In this document: one piece after another, positions 5,384-6,485 of the stretch
How the letters are laid out: each line of letters starts with the position of its first letter
How positions within the stretch are numbered: the stretch's first letter is position 1
Source: an uncultured Peptococcaceae bacterium
GTDB lineage: Bacteria; Bacillota; Peptococcia; Peptococcales; Peptococcaceae
Assembly: GCA_958451915.1 (NCBI GenBank)
Contig: CAUDRX010000132.1
Coordinates: 1 to 6,485, forward strand
Length of the DNA stretch: 6,485 bases
Direction: 5' to 3'
Position numbers and translations under genes: made by a program
The notes under the pieces: model-generated
The model's input: the letters and a program-made list of their open reading frames with translations, nothing else
The model's database searches: none
What the model was told of the DNA's origin: nothing

Positions 5384-5430
5384 AGATCCCCGGAGCGGGT
5401 CGACCATCGATCGACCCACTCCGGGGATCT
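5384..5430. terminator. Two-way terminator between lysR and mtaD-like gene
   Basis: A large hairpin: AGATCCCCGGAG pairs with CTCCGGGGATCT (12 bp), then one C/A mismatch, then GGGTCGA with TCGACCC (7 bp) and a 7-nt loop. On the plus strand it is followed by GTCTGTTTTG; on the minus strand by TTTGCG, with the T run continuing out of the stem. It serves the two convergent genes, whose stop codons lie 26 and 20 bp away. Confidence 0.88.
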
Positions 5431-5450
5431 GTCTGTTTTGCCTCGTTTGT

Positions 5451-6485
5451 TCAGCCGACGATGCGCTTGGCGCGGGTCTCGGCTTCGGCGATGATGCGTT
5501 CTTTATCGAGGGTGGTGAAGTCACCGTGTTTATAGAGACACTGGCCCTGCACGAAGACGCTGTCGATGTCGCTCTGCTGGGCGGCATAAACGATGTTCGA
5601 AACGACGTCATGATGCGGTGCGTTCCATGGCGCATCGAGCTTATAGAGCGTGAGATCGGCGCGCTTGCCCTCGGCGATGCTGCCGATGGCGTCGTCCCAA
5701 CGCAGGGCTTTGGCGCCCTGGATGGTGGCCAGGCGCAGCGCGTCGTGGGCGCCGACGGCCTGGGCGTCGTAGTTTCTGACTTTGTGGATGAGCGCCGCCA
5801 CCTGCAATTCGCGGTGCATGCTCATGATGTTGTTCGAGGACGCGCCATCGGTGCCGAGGGCAACGACCACTCCGGCGCGATCCAGGTCTTCGACGCGGCA
5901 GATGCCGCTGGCGAGCTTGAGGTTGCTGATCGGATTGTGGGCCGCGGCCACACCATGCTTCGCATAGATGGCGATGTCTTCATCGGTGAGCCAGACGCTG
6001 TGCGCCGCCAGGGTCGGCACATCGAGGACGCCCAGGCTGTCGAGCCAGGCGACCGGCGTCATGCCGTAGCGTTCCTGGATGAGGTCAAATTCCGGCTTCG
6101 TCTCGGCCACGTGGATGTGCACACCGGTCTGGCGTTCCCGTGCGTGGGACGCCATCTCCTGGATGTACGCGCCAGGGCAGGTATTTGGCGCGTGCGGCCC
6201 GTACCAGATGCGGATGCGGTCATCGGCGGCGCCATGCCAGCGGTCGAAGACGGCATCGTTCTCAGCGATGCCGCGTTTCTGCGGGTCGTTCATGCCGACG
6301 CTGCCACGACTGATGATGGCGCGCATGCCAGCATCACGCACCGCTTCGGCAATGGCGTCGCAATGATCGTACATCTCCATGAGGCAGGTGGTGCCGCTGG
6401 CGATCATCTCTAGCATGCCAAGGCTGGCGCCCCAGTACACGTCTTCATCGCTGAGTTTGGCTTCGGCTGGCCAGATGTATTCATT
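5451..6485 (-). CDS. mtaD: 5-methylthioadenosine/S-adenosylhomocysteine deaminase family (5' end outside window)
   Basis: The minus-strand frame stays open to the window edge and shows 344 C-terminal residues of a protein usually near 430 aa, so about 85 N-terminal residues, including the first HxH zinc pair, are missing from view. It belongs to the metal-dependent nucleoside deaminase/chlorohydrolase branch of the amidohydrolase superfamily. Visible motifs, numbered from the window edge: EYIWPAEAKL (2-11), SGTTC (30-34), GPHAP (96-100), HIHVAET with two His and Glu128 (123-129), LAAHS with His162, HNPISNLKLASG (183-194), and GTDGASSNN with the metal Asp213. MtaD-type enzymes deaminate methylthioadenosine or S-adenosylhomocysteine, recycling by-products of methylation and polyamine synthesis. 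A close relative acting on another amino-purine is possible. It converges on lysR and has its own promoter outside the window, so it need not belong to the permease module. Confidence 0.88.
   Translation of the reverse strand, partial: NEYIWPAEAKLSDEDVYWGASLGMLEMIASGTTCLMEMYDHCDAIAEAVRDAGMRAIISRGSVGMNDPQKRGIAENDAVFDRWHGAADDRIRIWYGPHAPNTCPGAYIQEMASHARERQTGVHIHVAETKPEFDLIQERYGMTPVAWLDSLGVLDVPTLAAHSVWLTDEDIAIYAKHGVAAAHNPISNLKLASGICRVEDLDRAGVVVALGTDGASSNNIMSMHRELQVAALIHKVRNYDAQAVGAHDALRLATIQGAKALRWDDAIGSIAEGKRADLTLYKLDAPWNAPHHDVVSNIVYAAQQSDIDSVFVQGQCLYKHGDFTTLDKERIIAEAETRAKRIVG

Noticed and set aside
5384..5430. Large palindrome as a mobile-element end or attachment site
   Set aside because: It lies exactly between two convergent stop codons and has terminator features on both strands; no transposase or duplicate is present.
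5526..6413. Plus-strand open frame of 295 codons opposite the mtaD-like gene
   Set aside because: Low-complexity Asp/Val/Ala/Gly shadow of a gene with clear catalytic motifs.
6438..6440. GTG as the start of the mtaD-like gene
   Set aside because: The frame stays open to the window edge, and the upstream residues EYIWPAEAKL match the family, so this is an internal valine.

Overview
The window reads as ordinary chromosomal DNA from an anaerobic Bacillota-type bacterium. Evidence for this is the strong AAGGAGG ribosome binding sites, sigma-A-like promoters, tRNAs without an encoded CCA, and hairpin-plus-U-tract terminators. The protein sequences and moderately high G+C would suit a Negativicutes member, but this is a guess from memory and not a database match.

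Left end (1-330): two tRNA-Gly(GCC) genes on the minus strand. The one at the window edge is cut off. Each has its own promoter of near-identical design (extended -10, 17-bp spacer) and a shared leader motif, and a terminator separates them. From 327 to 466 is the leader region of gap, which holds an imperfect inverted repeat and a 14-bp direct repeat.

467-1886: a complete, apparently single-gene type I glyceraldehyde-3-phosphate dehydrogenase on the plus strand. Its cofactor-determining residues point to NADP or dual use rather than strict NAD. After its terminator lies the 3' half of an ABC-transporter ATPase gene on the minus strand, trapped between two terminators and without a Walker A region or start; it is a pseudogene.

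1887-5357: a catabolic-looking module. A minus-strand pair (SLC13-like anion permease, then an amidohydrolase-2-fold protein 21 bp downstream) is divergent from a plus-strand LysR-type regulator. The intergenic region holds two dyads that fit LysR-family operators between the two promoters. The amidohydrolase-like protein has lost nearly all canonical metal ligands and carries an Arg-x-Arg pair in place of His-x-His. I infer import and metal-independent conversion of a carboxylate under LysR control; the substrate is unknown.

5384-6485: a large two-way terminator separates lysR from a convergent, 5'-truncated gene of the MtaD family (5-methylthioadenosine/S-adenosylhomocysteine deaminase), which retains its catalytic residues. 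I see no CRISPR array, insertion sequence, origin or prophage. The most unusual items are the metal-ligand-less amidohydrolase module, the GAPDH cofactor signature, the variant tRNA anticodon loop and the repeated promoter/leader architecture.
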